Source: Oceanobacillus kimchii X50 (GTDB lineage: Bacteria; Bacillota; Bacilli; Bacillales; Amphibacillaceae). Taken from it: 64,000 nt of DNA. The stretch spans positions 1,200,659-1,264,658 of the forward strand of contig NZ_CM001792.1 of assembly GCF_000340475.1 (NCBI RefSeq). Reading direction: 5' to 3'. Below are positions 19,501 through 27,176 of this stretch, piece by piece. Positions within the stretch are counted from its first letter, which is position 1; the number at the start of each line of letters is the position of its first letter. The position numbers and the translations under genes are program-made. The notes beneath the pieces are model-generated. The model searched no databases and had not been told where the DNA came from. It saw nothing but the letters and a program-made list of their open reading frames with translations.

Positions 19501-20241
19501 AATTTAAAGGACGATGTAGAAGCTCGTTTGTCATATGAATATGCTTATAAACAAGCAACAGTATTTCGTGCGAAACAATCAGTGACTGAATTAAAAAGGC
19601 AACAAGAGGTAAAGGATGACTATAGTGATCAACAAATTTTACCTCCATCGCAAGGGCCAATCGGAAAAAGACCTAATTTCTTACAAAAGAAAATGAAACT
19701 ATCTCCAGCTGAAAAAGGTACAGCATTGCATACAGTTATGCAACATTTACCAATGACACACGTATTGTCAGAAATGGAGATAGAAGAAAACATAGAGAAA
19801 ATGGTGCAAGAGGAAAAGCTAACTCGAATGGAAGCGGATAGTGTTAATATTCGAGCAATTGAGCGTTTCTATCACACAGAAATTGCGTCAAAGATTATGG
19901 ATGGAAATGATATGCATAGGGAAGTTCCATTTAGTATCATGCTTCCAGCAAATGAAGTCTATGCTAACTGGAAAGATCAATCGAATGAAAAAGTACTTAT
20001 ACAGGGAGTAATCGATTGTTTACTTCCAACAGATACAGGCTGGATTATCTTAGACTACAAAACGGACTTTATTGAAGATAATCCTACTCCTCAGAAAGTA
20101 CAGGAATTAACACATCGTTATCAAACACAAATGACGTTATATCGACGAGCGATTGAGCAAATTTGGAAACAGCCTGTAGAGCAAACTTACCTTTACTTCT
20201 TTTCACAACAGTTATTGATAGAAGTACCGTACAGAGATTGA
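16510..20241 (+). CDS. addA: ATP-dependent helicase/nuclease subunit A (AddA)
   Basis: AddA is the UvrD-type 3'-5' helicase and second nuclease of the AddAB complex. The 1243-residue protein has Walker A AAAAGSGKT (22-30), Walker B DEYQDT (403-408), the IMTIHKSKGLEFP helicase motif, and a C-terminal RecB-type nuclease with ILDYKTD (Asp1182, Lys1184). The ATG at 16510 inside the end of addB is chosen because GAGAGAGGG precedes it; the upstream ATG at 16471 lacks a site. The B. subtilis followers sbcD and sbcC are not here. Confidence 0.96.
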   Translation: MVNWTKEQEEAIYTSGSDILVAAAAGSGKTAVLVERIIQKLLAEHNPTNIDSLLVVTFTNAAAQEMRNRVGAALEQALAANPSSIHLKKQLSLLQRASISTLHSFCLDIVKKNAYILDIDPSFRIADDMEMDLLKQEVLDDLLEGWYGDSNPNQDGFFEVVNRFTSDRSDLEMEELIRSLHTFAMQSPWPNQWLDRLVQTYNIPEEWKDEELPWMNVLREEVSRQLDAVSQEIDIAYSITQEADGPYHYAKTIEEEKAIIQDALKNIESWKYLQQSMLQVKFGKLSGKKIDCDEEKKTKVKKLRDSYKKRFQKMQEVWFARNLDAHVNDMRELAPVIKHLVELVKHFQDSFAKVKKEKAVVDFSDLEHYCLQILIDESSTEAKVIPSTVAMQLQMQFTEILVDEYQDTNMVQETILQLISDRQDKGNMFMVGDVKQSIYRFRHAEPSLFIDKYKRFSKSDDPSIRIDLARNFRSRENVLLGANYIFRQLFDEDLGEISYDDAAELIYGNKMYDDYPLEAKPELLLIDSNSEEMEQSNNEEAVEDLEKAQIEARAYAKQIKNWIGTSEDESPMQVVDKATGKQRDLQYKDIVILMRSMTWASTIVDELQQQGIPTYADISTGYFEAIEIKVMLSFLKVIDNPRQDIPLASILRSPIIGLEEDQLASIRLADRKASFYEAVQRYMQNEEENNDTVKSLTRFMEMLNDFRQSARQGSLSELIWDIYRKTGYYDFVGAIPGGKQRQANLRALYDRARGYEATSFRGLYRFLRFIERMEERGKDLGAARALSEQEDVVRIMTIHKSKGLEFPIVILGGMNKEFNQRDLSEKYLLHKDLGFASKYIDPVKRIQYPTLYYHAVRQAKFRDLLSEEIRVLYVALTRAKEKLLMVGTVPSLDKKLEKWQRIADHPSWVLPAYFRMESKTYLDWVGPALLRHVGSEKLRTENIGNQVLESINQDPSDWQITTNHALDYIDMKESSVDDEDNLKEKVFNWESLDTEQENLKDDVEARLSYEYAYKQATVFRAKQSVTELKRQQEVKDDYSDQQILPPSQGPIGKRPNFLQKKMKLSPAEKGTALHTVMQHLPMTHVLSEMEIEENIEKMVQEEKLTRMEADSVNIRAIERFYHTEIASKIMDGNDMHREVPFSIMLPANEVYANWKDQSNEKVLIQGVIDCLLPTDTGWIILDYKTDFIEDNPTPQKVQELTHRYQTQMTLYRRAIEQIWKQPVEQTYLYFFSQQLLIEVPYRD

Positions 20242-20254
20242 TAGGAGGAGCGCC

Positions 20255-21424
20255 ATGTCTACTTATCCAATTAAAGATAGTCAACGTTTAAATTGGATTG
20301 ATGCAGCACGAGGTTTTGCTATATTTGGCATCTTTATTGTTAATATTGGTGCCTTCTCTGCCCCATATTTCTTATATGGTGGAGATACAGAGGTTTGGAC
20401 CTCAAAAATGGATACGTTGATTTTATTTATCATTGACGTGTTTTTCCAAGCGAGTTTTTATACGTTATTTTCAATTCTTTTTGGTTTTGGTATACAGCTT
20501 CAAAAAGATCGGCTAGTAGAAAAAGGAATTTCCGTTAATCGGTTTTTTATTCGACGATTAGCTTTCTTAACAATCATAGGTCTAATTCATGCAATAGGAA
20601 TATGGCACGGGGATATTTTATTTACTTATGGTGTGGTTGGGTTTTTATTGTTAATCTACTTTAATGTAAAAGCCCGAACCATAAAGGTGAATATCATTAG
20701 TCTATTGGGAGTATTTGTTGGGTTATTCACGCTATTGATGTATCAGGTTAGAGATTATTTAGATACACCAAATCAGGGATTTATTATACAAGCTATTAAC
20801 AACTATTCTAGTGCCTCATTTTCTCGAATTTGGGAACAAAATCTACATGATTGGCAATTATCAAATGGTGGGATAAATATTCTTTTCTTAGCAGGTGTCA
20901 TACTTCCGATGTTCCTTATCGGTATGTATGCTGCTCGAAAAAAATGGTTCCATCAACCAGAGAAATATCAACAAAATTTAACAATGATTTGGATTAGTTC
21001 TTTCATCGGTTTTATTATATTAAAGTTAGGTCCATACCTATTTGGTAATCCTTCTTGGTTTTCATATGTACAAGACAATATTGGTGGCGCTGCTTCTGCA
21101 ATATTTTATGTAACCAGTATTACGCTGTTATGGAAGCAAGGATGGTTTCGCCAGTTAATGGTTCCGTTACAAGCAGTAGGGAAAATGGCAATGACCAATT
21201 ACTTATGTCAGTCTATTATAAGTTTTTGGCTCTTTTATGGTGTTGGGTTTGGTTTATACGGCAAAGTAGATCCTCTGATACAATTGATTCTTGTATTAGT
21301 TATATTTATTTTACAGATGATAGGTAGTATGTGGTGGATGAAAAACTTCCGTTTTGGGCCTTTTGAATGGTTATGGCGTACACTTACTTATGGAAAAAGA
21401 CAACCATTCCGACGAGAAACTTGA
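20255..21424 (+). CDS. DUF418 multi-pass membrane protein
   Basis: The 389-residue protein has about nine hydrophobic segments. The N-terminal motif LNWIDAARGFAIFGIFIVNI is the hallmark of the DUF418/DUF1624 (YeiB-like) group, and the C-terminal DUF418 part ends in WMKNFRFGPFEWLWRTLTYG. The biochemical role is not established; some relatives are thought to be transporters or acyltransferase-like. It starts 13 bases after addA with a TAGGAGGAG ribosome site, so it is probably co-transcribed with addBA. Confidence 0.88.
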   Translation: MSTYPIKDSQRLNWIDAARGFAIFGIFIVNIGAFSAPYFLYGGDTEVWTSKMDTLILFIIDVFFQASFYTLFSILFGFGIQLQKDRLVEKGISVNRFFIRRLAFLTIIGLIHAIGIWHGDILFTYGVVGFLLLIYFNVKARTIKVNIISLLGVFVGLFTLLMYQVRDYLDTPNQGFIIQAINNYSSASFSRIWEQNLHDWQLSNGGINILFLAGVILPMFLIGMYAARKKWFHQPEKYQQNLTMIWISSFIGFIILKLGPYLFGNPSWFSYVQDNIGGAASAIFYVTSITLLWKQGWFRQLMVPLQAVGKMAMTNYLCQSIISFWLFYGVGFGLYGKVDPLIQLILVLVIFILQMIGSMWWMKNFRFGPFEWLWRTLTYGKRQPFRRET

Positions 21425-21525
21425 CGATTTATTGAAAAGAAGGGTTGTTCCATGTATTATTTTTCCATAAATGGTATGATACCCTTAGAACAAATAGGTT
21501 CGATTATTAAAAGGAGGAAGTTTTT

Positions 21526-21903
21526 ATGACACATATGCATATTACATCATGGGCATTAGGGCTAATTTTGTTTATTATTGCACTTGTTATGTACAAAAAG
21601 GGAAACCAAAAACCAGCAAAAATTATTCATATGATTTTACGACTTATGTTTATTCTCATCATTATAACAGGTGGAATATTAACATGGGATTACATTCAAG
21701 GTCCTTTTGGTATGCCTATCCTTGGTGAAGTTATTGTTAAAGCACTGGCGGGATTATGGATAGTAGCGATGATGGAAATGATTCTTACTGGAAAAGCAAA
21801 AGGAAAACCAACTACAGCGAAGTGGGTACAATTTTGGATAGCATTAGTTCTAGTAATTGTATTAGGTTTCTTCCGCTTACCAATGGGCTTTCTATTTATT
21901 TAA
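21526..21903 (+). CDS. yisL: UPF0344 membrane protein YisL
   Basis: The 125-residue protein has four predicted membrane segments (about 8-22, 34-52, 63-85 and 100-124) and the family features HMHITSWALGLILF at the N-terminus and FGMPILGEVIVKALAGLWIVAMMEMI in the middle. It matches UPF0344/YisL in length and pattern. Function is unknown. A good AAAGGAGG ribosome site precedes the ATG, and a strong terminator follows, so this is a single-gene unit or the end of the add operon. Confidence 0.88.
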   Translation: MTHMHITSWALGLILFIIALVMYKKGNQKPAKIIHMILRLMFILIIITGGILTWDYIQGPFGMPILGEVIVKALAGLWIVAMMEMILTGKAKGKPTTAKWVQFWIALVLVIVLGFFRLPMGFLFI

Positions 21904-21920
21904 TTTAGAATAATATTCAT

Positions 21921-21955
21921 AAAAAACCAACGGAGAAGTAACCGTTGGTTTTTTG
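21921..21955 (+). terminator. Intrinsic terminator of yisL
   Basis: AACCAACGG pairs with CCGTTGGTT around a short loop, with As before and six Ts after. Confidence 0.92.
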
Positions 21956-21961
21956 TATAAG

Positions 21962-22153
21962 TCAATCTCATAATTGCTAAGTTTTATTAAAAAACGAATA
22001 ATTAGTGGGAAAATTAAATCTTAATGTTCGGATTATAGAAAAACTTGATTTTGATTGTAGTTGAAGCCGTGCCTGCTAAAAGCATCCGGCTGCAATGGAA
22101 ATCAAACAGCACAACTTTTGGATTTTATATCTAATATCTTAATTATGAAATTG
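21962..22153 (+). repeat. Dispersed intergenic element, copy A (MITE-like)
   Basis: The ends are near-perfect inverted repeats: CAATCTCATAATT (21963-21975) and AATTATGAAATTG (22141-22153). Copy B on the minus strand at 57613-57742 matches it over two blocks: 27 of 29 bases at one end and 52 of 64 without gaps at the other. The centre of copy A holds a GAAGCCG...CGGCTGCAATGG stem absent from copy B. It carries no gene. Together with the short segment after it, it fills the gap before 22276. Confidence 0.78.
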
Positions 22154-22243
22154 TTCCTTATAGAAAAAATTTGAAGTCTTTTCAACAAATGTCAACGTGT
22201 AGTTGACTATTTTTTTTATTAAGGAATAATAGAAGGGGAGTCA

Positions 22244-22282
22244 ATGGGATTATTTACAGATGGGGGCTATACATCATGCTAA
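22244..22282 (+). CDS. Possible 12-residue leader peptide
   Basis: An ATG at 22244 with a good AGAAGGGGAG ribosome site opens a 12-codon frame (MGLFTDGGYTSC) that ends in TAA at 22280-22282, overlapping the ATG at 22276 of the next gene. The arrangement would couple translation of the two. It may be a real leader or chance; there is no outside support. Confidence 0.35.
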   Translation: MGLFTDGGYTSC

Positions 22283-23775
22283 AAGAAAATAAATTGCTTA
22301 TATTGGTTACAGTGATTTTTGTCTTATTGCCTTTAACCAATGTAAACGCAGAAGAACCAAACAGTATACATAATGAAGTTATTTATGATATTTTAGTTGA
22401 TCGTTTTAATAATGGAAATCCTGAGGAAACGATAGAAATTGACGTAGATGACCCGAATGCATATCATGGCGGAGATATTCAAGGTATAATCGATCAACTA
22501 GATCGACTAAAAGAAACGGGGATTACTACAATTTCATTATCGCCCTTAATGAATAATCAACAAAATGGTTATCACGGTTATTGGATCGTTGATTATTTTG
22601 AAATAGACGAGCAATTAGGAACAATGGAAGATCTTAATCAATTGATTGAAGAAGCACATCATCGTGATATGAAAGTAGTTATGGACATGGTAATCAATTA
22701 TGCTGCAGAATCACATGAAGTGACAGAAGACAGTAGTAAAGCTAAATGGTGGGGTGAACCATCATACACAGCTGCCACTTGGTCTAATAATGCAATTCAG
22801 TGGAATTTAAACCAACCTGAAGTTGCGGAGACTATGATAGGTGTCGCAGATTACTGGATGGAAGAGACGGATATAGATGGATTCACATTACATGCTGTGG
22901 ACCAAGCACCGATTGATTTTCTACAAGAATATACACAACATATAAAAGAAAAAGATGAAGACTTTTATTTAATAGGGGATATTTTAGATTCAGAAGCTGC
23001 TAACATACAAGAATTAGAAGAAACATCTTTGGATATTGTAGCTAACCCTATGCTACATGAAAGTTTAAAACAAGTATTCTCTAATGTGGATAATCCAGTT
23101 TCTGAGGTATACAATCAATGGGAGAATTTAGAGACAGATTCTCCGTTAATTACAATCGATGGTTTTACAGAAGAACGTTTTACAAATGCATATTCAAAAA
23201 ATCAACGAAATTCACTTACAGCATGGACGTTGGCGTTGACATATATGTATACAACACCAGGTACACCACAAATTGTTCAAGGTACCGAGTTGCCAATGTA
23301 TGGGGGAGATGAAGAGGAGTCTCAGCGACTTGTACCGTTTAATAGTGGCGATCCGGAATTGAAAGAGTTTCATACTAGAATAGCTTCTTTACGGAATGAA
23401 TTTCCTGCACTACGTCAAGGTGATATTGAATTAGTCGATACAGTTGATTCGATGGTAGTGTTTAAAAGAAGTTATCAAGACCAAACGATGTATGTTGCCA
23501 TTAATAATGGAAGTGAGTCTGCTTATGTAGACGTAACTGATATTGATGGAGATAAACAGTTACGTGGTTACTTGCAAGATAATTTGGTCCGTGAAAATCA
23601 GGAAGGAAATCATCGAATCGGAATACCACGTGAATCTGTAGAAGTGTATGAAGTAGAAGATGATGAAGGGCTTAACTGGTGGTTTATTAGATTTATTGTT
23701 ATTGTTATTTTGGCATTTATTGCTGGAGTAATTTATTTAACATTAAAACAAAGAAAAAGAGAACGTAATAAATAG
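22276..23775 (+). CDS. Membrane-anchored GH13 (alpha-amylase-like) protein, predicted catalytically inactive
   Basis: The 499-residue protein has a signal peptide (cleavage likely after NVNA, residue 25), a GH13 barrel, and a C-terminal membrane anchor (about 472-491) followed by a basic tail, so the barrel faces outside. The fold signals are clear (EVIYDILVDRFNNG, YHGGDIQGI, GYHGYWIVDYFEID). The four catalytic regions are altered: region I is DMVINY (137-142, His to Tyr), region II is DGFTLH (201-206, Arg to Thr and nucleophile Asp to His), region III has Asp235 for the acid/base Glu, and region IV reads DGFTEER in place of NHD. It is probably a binding or scaffold protein. Confidence 0.85.
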   Translation: MLKENKLLILVTVIFVLLPLTNVNAEEPNSIHNEVIYDILVDRFNNGNPEETIEIDVDDPNAYHGGDIQGIIDQLDRLKETGITTISLSPLMNNQQNGYHGYWIVDYFEIDEQLGTMEDLNQLIEEAHHRDMKVVMDMVINYAAESHEVTEDSSKAKWWGEPSYTAATWSNNAIQWNLNQPEVAETMIGVADYWMEETDIDGFTLHAVDQAPIDFLQEYTQHIKEKDEDFYLIGDILDSEAANIQELEETSLDIVANPMLHESLKQVFSNVDNPVSEVYNQWENLETDSPLITIDGFTEERFTNAYSKNQRNSLTAWTLALTYMYTTPGTPQIVQGTELPMYGGDEEESQRLVPFNSGDPELKEFHTRIASLRNEFPALRQGDIELVDTVDSMVVFKRSYQDQTMYVAINNGSESAYVDVTDIDGDKQLRGYLQDNLVRENQEGNHRIGIPRESVEVYEVEDDEGLNWWFIRFIVIVILAFIAGVIYLTLKQRKRERNK

Positions 23776-23784
23776 AGAAGAGAA

Positions 23785-23865
23785 GGTTGAGACAGAAAGA
23801 TTAAAAGGACATATGAACGTGTAAAATATCGTTCTTCCTTTCCGTACTTTCATTATGTCTCAACC
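23785..23865. repeat. Inverted-repeat element of the GGTTGAGACA type
   Basis: GGTTGAGACA (23785-23794) pairs perfectly with TGTCTCAACC (23856-23865), with an inner GAACG/CGTTC stem. It sits between convergent genes and can serve as a bidirectional terminator. A longer relative with GGTTGGGACA ends is at 29033-29301. Confidence 0.75.
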
Positions 23866-23876
23866 CCTGAATTGAA

Positions 23877-24749
23877 CTAGCCATTTACAACTTTACCGCC
23901 ATTTATATGAAGGGTTTGTCCGGACATATAGCTAGCGTCTTCACTAGCAAGATACACATATGCAGGCCCTAATTCACTAGGTTGTCCAGGGCGTTTCATT
24001 GGTGTATTGCCGCCAAATTCATCAACTTGCTGTTTATTAAAGGAAGCAGGAATAAGCGGTGTCCAAATTGGGCCAGGAGCAACTGCGTTGACTCTTATGC
24101 CTTTTTCTGCAAGTTCATTTGATAATGCACGAGTAAAGGACACAATAGCACCTTTGGTTGATGAATAATCGATAAGTACAGGGTTACCTTCATAGGCTGT
24201 TACTGAAGTTGTATTAATAATGGCACTACCTTTTTTTAAATTAGGTAGAATTGCTTTCGTCAGATAAAACATACTGAAGACATTGGTTTGAAATGTTTTT
24301 TCTAACTGTTCACTGGAAATATCCAATAATGTTTGTTGAGGATGCTGCTCAGCTGCGTTATTAACAAGAATATCTATTTTTCCAAAGTTATCTAACACTT
24401 CCGTGGCAGCTGCTTCGCAAAATGATTGATTACCAATATCACCATTGATAAGTAAGCATTTACGACCTTCTTGTTCAACTAATCGTTTTGTTTCCTCTGC
24501 ATCTTCATGTTCATCCAAGTATATAATCGCAACATCTGCACCTTCTTTTGCGAAATGGACGCTAACAGATTTACCTATGCCACTATCTCCGCCGGTGATA
24601 ACAGCTACTTTTCCTTTTAACTTATTACTACCTTCATAAGATTCGTGAATGAATTGAGGCGTTGGAGTCATCTTCGACTCTACACCAGGCTGCTTACTTT
24701 GAGATTGTGCAGGGGGAGTAATCTTCCCATTCTTTTTCTCCATTTTCAT
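23877..24749 (-). CDS. Short-chain dehydrogenase/reductase with N-terminal extension (general-stress type)
   Basis: The 290-residue NAD(P)-dependent oxidoreductase has the Rossmann motif TGGDSGIGK (52-60), NNAA (130-133), Ser182 and the catalytic Tyr195-x-x-x-Lys199. About 40 residues of Pro/Gln-rich sequence precede the domain, as in the B. subtilis proteins YdaD (GS39), YhxC and YhxD, whose members include general-stress proteins. Substrate is unknown and which paralogue it matches cannot be decided. The start has an AAGGAGG site. It is convergent with the GH13-like gene. Confidence 0.88.
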   Translation of the reverse strand: MKMEKKNGKITPPAQSQSKQPGVESKMTPTPQFIHESYEGSNKLKGKVAVITGGDSGIGKSVSVHFAKEGADVAIIYLDEHEDAEETKRLVEQEGRKCLLINGDIGNQSFCEAAATEVLDNFGKIDILVNNAAEQHPQQTLLDISSEQLEKTFQTNVFSMFYLTKAILPNLKKGSAIINTTSVTAYEGNPVLIDYSSTKGAIVSFTRALSNELAEKGIRVNAVAPGPIWTPLIPASFNKQQVDEFGGNTPMKRPGQPSELGPAYVYLASEDASYMSGQTLHINGGKVVNG

Positions 24750-24831
24750 ATGAACTGCCTCCTTAATATAAACTTATTATACTTTTACCCTATTTTTATA
24801 GAATCAATCCAAATAAATTTCTTTCTTTTAT

Positions 24832-24882
24832 AAAAAACACCTCTTAAAAGTCGTTAAATAACCGACTTAAGAGGTGTTTTCA
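24832..24882. terminator. Bidirectional intrinsic terminator
   Basis: AACACCTCTTAA-AAGTCG pairs with CGACTT-AAGAGGTGTT (24836-24880), with As before and Ts after. On the minus strand it ends the YppF-like gene. Confidence 0.9.
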
Positions 24883-24973
24883 TCTTCTTGATTATGTTCT
24901 TCTTAAAATAGCTGGATTGTTTTTATCTTTCATGTAACGGACAGTAATCCCTCTACTGCAACGAAGTAAAATT

Positions 24974-25162
24974 TTATGAATACAGATATTCGTGAGATGA
25001 TACAGCACCTTGTTGATGTAAGCACTGATATATTTCATAGTAACGTCTAATATCAATTTTACCTTGAATGTATTTCTTTTGATAAAAATCCAATAAATGA
25101 TCTAACGTGAGTGGTGCATATTTATGTTCTGTTTCGAAAGTATCTAATAATTTATTAAGCAT
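24974..25162 (-). CDS. YppF-like small protein
   Basis: The 62-residue soluble protein reads as two or three helices (LLDTFETEHKY, LTLDHLLDFYQKKYIQGKI, IRRYYEIYQCL). The pattern of an acidic N-terminus followed by LLDFYQKKYIQGKIDI resembles the YppF-like family of Bacillaceae. The ATG is preceded by GAGGTTAA. It is a single-gene unit ending at a strong terminator. Function is unknown and the family call is moderate. Confidence 0.62.
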   Translation of the reverse strand: MLNKLLDTFETEHKYAPLTLDHLLDFYQKKYIQGKIDIRRYYEIYQCLHQQGAVSSHEYLYS

Positions 25163-25282
25163 GATTTAACCTCCATTGATAACTTATTGTTACACTATAT
25201 GATTAGGCTTAGGCATTCATACACATAAATCATTTATTAAATTCAATATAGAACAAGTTTAAATGGTAAAAATAAACCCCCT

Positions 25283-25325
25283 ATAGTAATAGAACGTTTA
25301 ATTGTCTATATAAAAGGGGATAATT
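25283..25325 (-). terminator. Possible terminator of degV
   Basis: On the minus strand CCCC...TATA-TAGA can pair with TCTA...TATA-GGGG, followed by a T-rich stretch. The stem has internal loops, so support is modest. Confidence 0.45.
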
Positions 25326-25342
25326 CCTCGTAAGAATGATTT

Positions 25343-26209
25343 CTATTTATTTTTTGTATTTAAGAAAAATAATGCCAGTGTACCTGGACCTGAATGAGAA
25401 CCAATTGCAGATCCTACCATTTCAATTACAATATTTTCTTTTGTTACGTTAAATTTTTCTTGTATCATCTCTGATAATTGTTCAGCACGAGAAAGATCAT
25501 CACCGTGGCTAATTCCAATTGTTTGATTTTCAAAATCTTGACCGCGGGATTCCATTACGTCAATCATGCGTTGAAGAACTTTTTTCGAGCCGCGAATTTT
25601 TTCTAAAGGTATAAGTTTTCCATCTTCAACATGAAGAAGTGGCTTTATTTTTAATAAACCTCCAACAAATGCTGCGGTTTTACTTACACGGCCACCGCGG
25701 TGTAAGTATTCCAAATCGTCAACGGTAAATATGTGTTCCATATGCTTGGCATGATGATTAGCTTTTTCAATGATCTCATTTACAGAAGCACCGTTGTTAG
25801 CTAACTTTGCAGCCTCTAGGACCACTAATCCATGACCGATTGATGCACATTTTGAATCGATTACATAGATATCCGCATCTGGATAGGTCTCTTTAACTTC
25901 TAGTTCCATCATTTTGGCAGCTTGATATGTTCCTGAAAGTTCTGAGGAAAACGCAATATAAACTAACGTTTTATTCTCTTCAGCATGTTTTGTAAATATT
26001 TTTTTAAAATCTTGTGCAGAAGCTTGTGATGTTTTTGGTGATTTGCCATTTCGCATCGCTTCATAAACCGTTTCTGGATTGATGGTAAGGCCATCTTCAT
26101 ACTCTTCGTTGTCTAGATGAACAGTTAATGGTATCATTTCAATGTTGTTTTCGTTATAATAATTCTTTGACAAGTCACAAGCACTATCAGCCAGTATTGT
26201 TATCGCCAT
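25343..26209 (-). CDS. yitS: DegV-family fatty-acid-binding protein (YitS-like)
   Basis: DegV proteins bind a fatty acid and, in Gram-positive fatty-acid kinase systems, present it to FakA. The 288-residue protein has the N-terminal ADSACDLSK, the PKTSQAS loop that contacts the lipid carboxylate, and the SHSGPGTLALFF C-terminal motif. The start has an AGGTG ribosome site. It is divergent from a YitT-family gene, as in B. subtilis yitS-yitT. No FakA gene is in the window, so a role in fatty-acid activation is inference. Confidence 0.9.
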   Translation of the reverse strand: MAITILADSACDLSKNYYNENNIEMIPLTVHLDNEEYEDGLTINPETVYEAMRNGKSPKTSQASAQDFKKIFTKHAEENKTLVYIAFSSELSGTYQAAKMMELEVKETYPDADIYVIDSKCASIGHGLVVLEAAKLANNGASVNEIIEKANHHAKHMEHIFTVDDLEYLHRGGRVSKTAAFVGGLLKIKPLLHVEDGKLIPLEKIRGSKKVLQRMIDVMESRGQDFENQTIGISHGDDLSRAEQLSEMIQEKFNVTKENIVIEMVGSAIGSHSGPGTLALFFLNTKNK

Positions 26210-26234
26210 CTTATTTCACCTACATTTCATATTT

Positions 26235-26276
26235 TTGACTTTATTTTAGTTTAAATGTATTTAAAATTTTAGTCAA
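26235..26276. promoter_or_regulatory. Overlapping face-to-face promoters between degV and yitT
   Basis: TTGACT (26235-26240) with TATTTA 17 bases later points right; TTGACT on the minus strand (26276-26271) with TAAACT 17 bases later points left. The -35 boxes are outermost and form the ends of an inverted repeat (TTTTTGACT/AGTCAAAAA). Both -10 boxes are imperfect. Confidence 0.45.
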
Positions 26277-26316
26277 AAAGTTATTATTTCTACACATAGT
26301 TAAAGGGGGGTACTCC

Positions 26317-27159
26317 ATGTTTTTAATGGAAGCAAAAAGAATTGCTATAGTTATAATTGGTGCCTTATTAAATGCTGTATCATTAAATTTCTTTCTCATT
26401 GAGGCTAATGTATATGCAAGTGGATTTACTGGTGCTGCGCAGCTTTTGTCTAGTATATTTAATGATTTTCTAGGTGTTGGTTTATCTACAGGTATACTAC
26501 TAGCTATCTTAAATATTCCAGTTTTAATAATGGGTTGGTATAAAGTTGGAAAAGGCTTTACAATATATAGCTTAATCTCTGTTTTTTTCTCTACTCTATT
26601 TCTTGAAATTATCCCATTAGTCGAGATATCCAGTGACATTATCTTAAATGCAGTATTTGGAGGTGTGATAGCAGGAATTGGTGTAGGTATTACACTTAAA
26701 ATTGGTGCATCCACTGGTGGGATGGATATTGTAGCTATGATCCTATCGCGATTAAAAGATAAACCAATCGGAAATTATTTCTTAATTATGAATTCGATTA
26801 TTATTGCAATTGCAGGTATCATGTATTTGCCAGAAAATGCGTTATACACTATGCTGACGCTGTATGTTACTACTCGCGTAATTGATGCAATCCATACTCG
26901 CTATGAGAAAGTTACAGCAATGATTGTTACGAAGAAAACAGATGAACTACAAGAGGCCATTCATAAAACGATGGTTCGTGGAATTACCATTCTTCCTGCA
27001 AAAGGAGCTTATACGAAAGCAGATAAAAGTTTAATGTATCTAGTTGTTACACGCTATGAATTATATGATCTAGAAAGAATTATCAATGAAGTAGATCCGA
27101 ATGCATTTACAAATATAGTGGAAACTGCAGGAGTATACGGCTTCTTTAGAAGAGATTAA
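26317..27159 (+). CDS. yitT: YitT-family membrane protein (DUF161/DUF2179)
   Basis: The 280-residue protein has five to six membrane segments in its first 165 residues (ALLNAVSLNFFLIEANVYASGFTG at the start, GGVIAGIGVGITLKIGASTGGMDI in the middle) and a soluble DUF2179 domain at about 200-278 ending in TAGVYGFFRRD. It has the normal size for the family, which includes several B. subtilis paralogues of unknown function. The start follows AAAGGGGGG. Divergent pairing with degV supports the yitT name. Confidence 0.9.
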   Translation: MFLMEAKRIAIVIIGALLNAVSLNFFLIEANVYASGFTGAAQLLSSIFNDFLGVGLSTGILLAILNIPVLIMGWYKVGKGFTIYSLISVFFSTLFLEIIPLVEISSDIILNAVFGGVIAGIGVGITLKIGASTGGMDIVAMILSRLKDKPIGNYFLIMNSIIIAIAGIMYLPENALYTMLTLYVTTRVIDAIHTRYEKVTAMIVTKKTDELQEAIHKTMVRGITILPAKGAYTKADKSLMYLVVTRYELYDLERIINEVDPNAFTNIVETAGVYGFFRRD

Positions 27160-27176
27160 AAAAGGGTGTTCGTGTA

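Noticed and set aside
26241..26714. 157-codon open frame on the minus strand across yitT
   Set aside because: It lies antisense within a clear YitT-family gene, has low-complexity Ile/Pro/Lys composition and no ribosome site.
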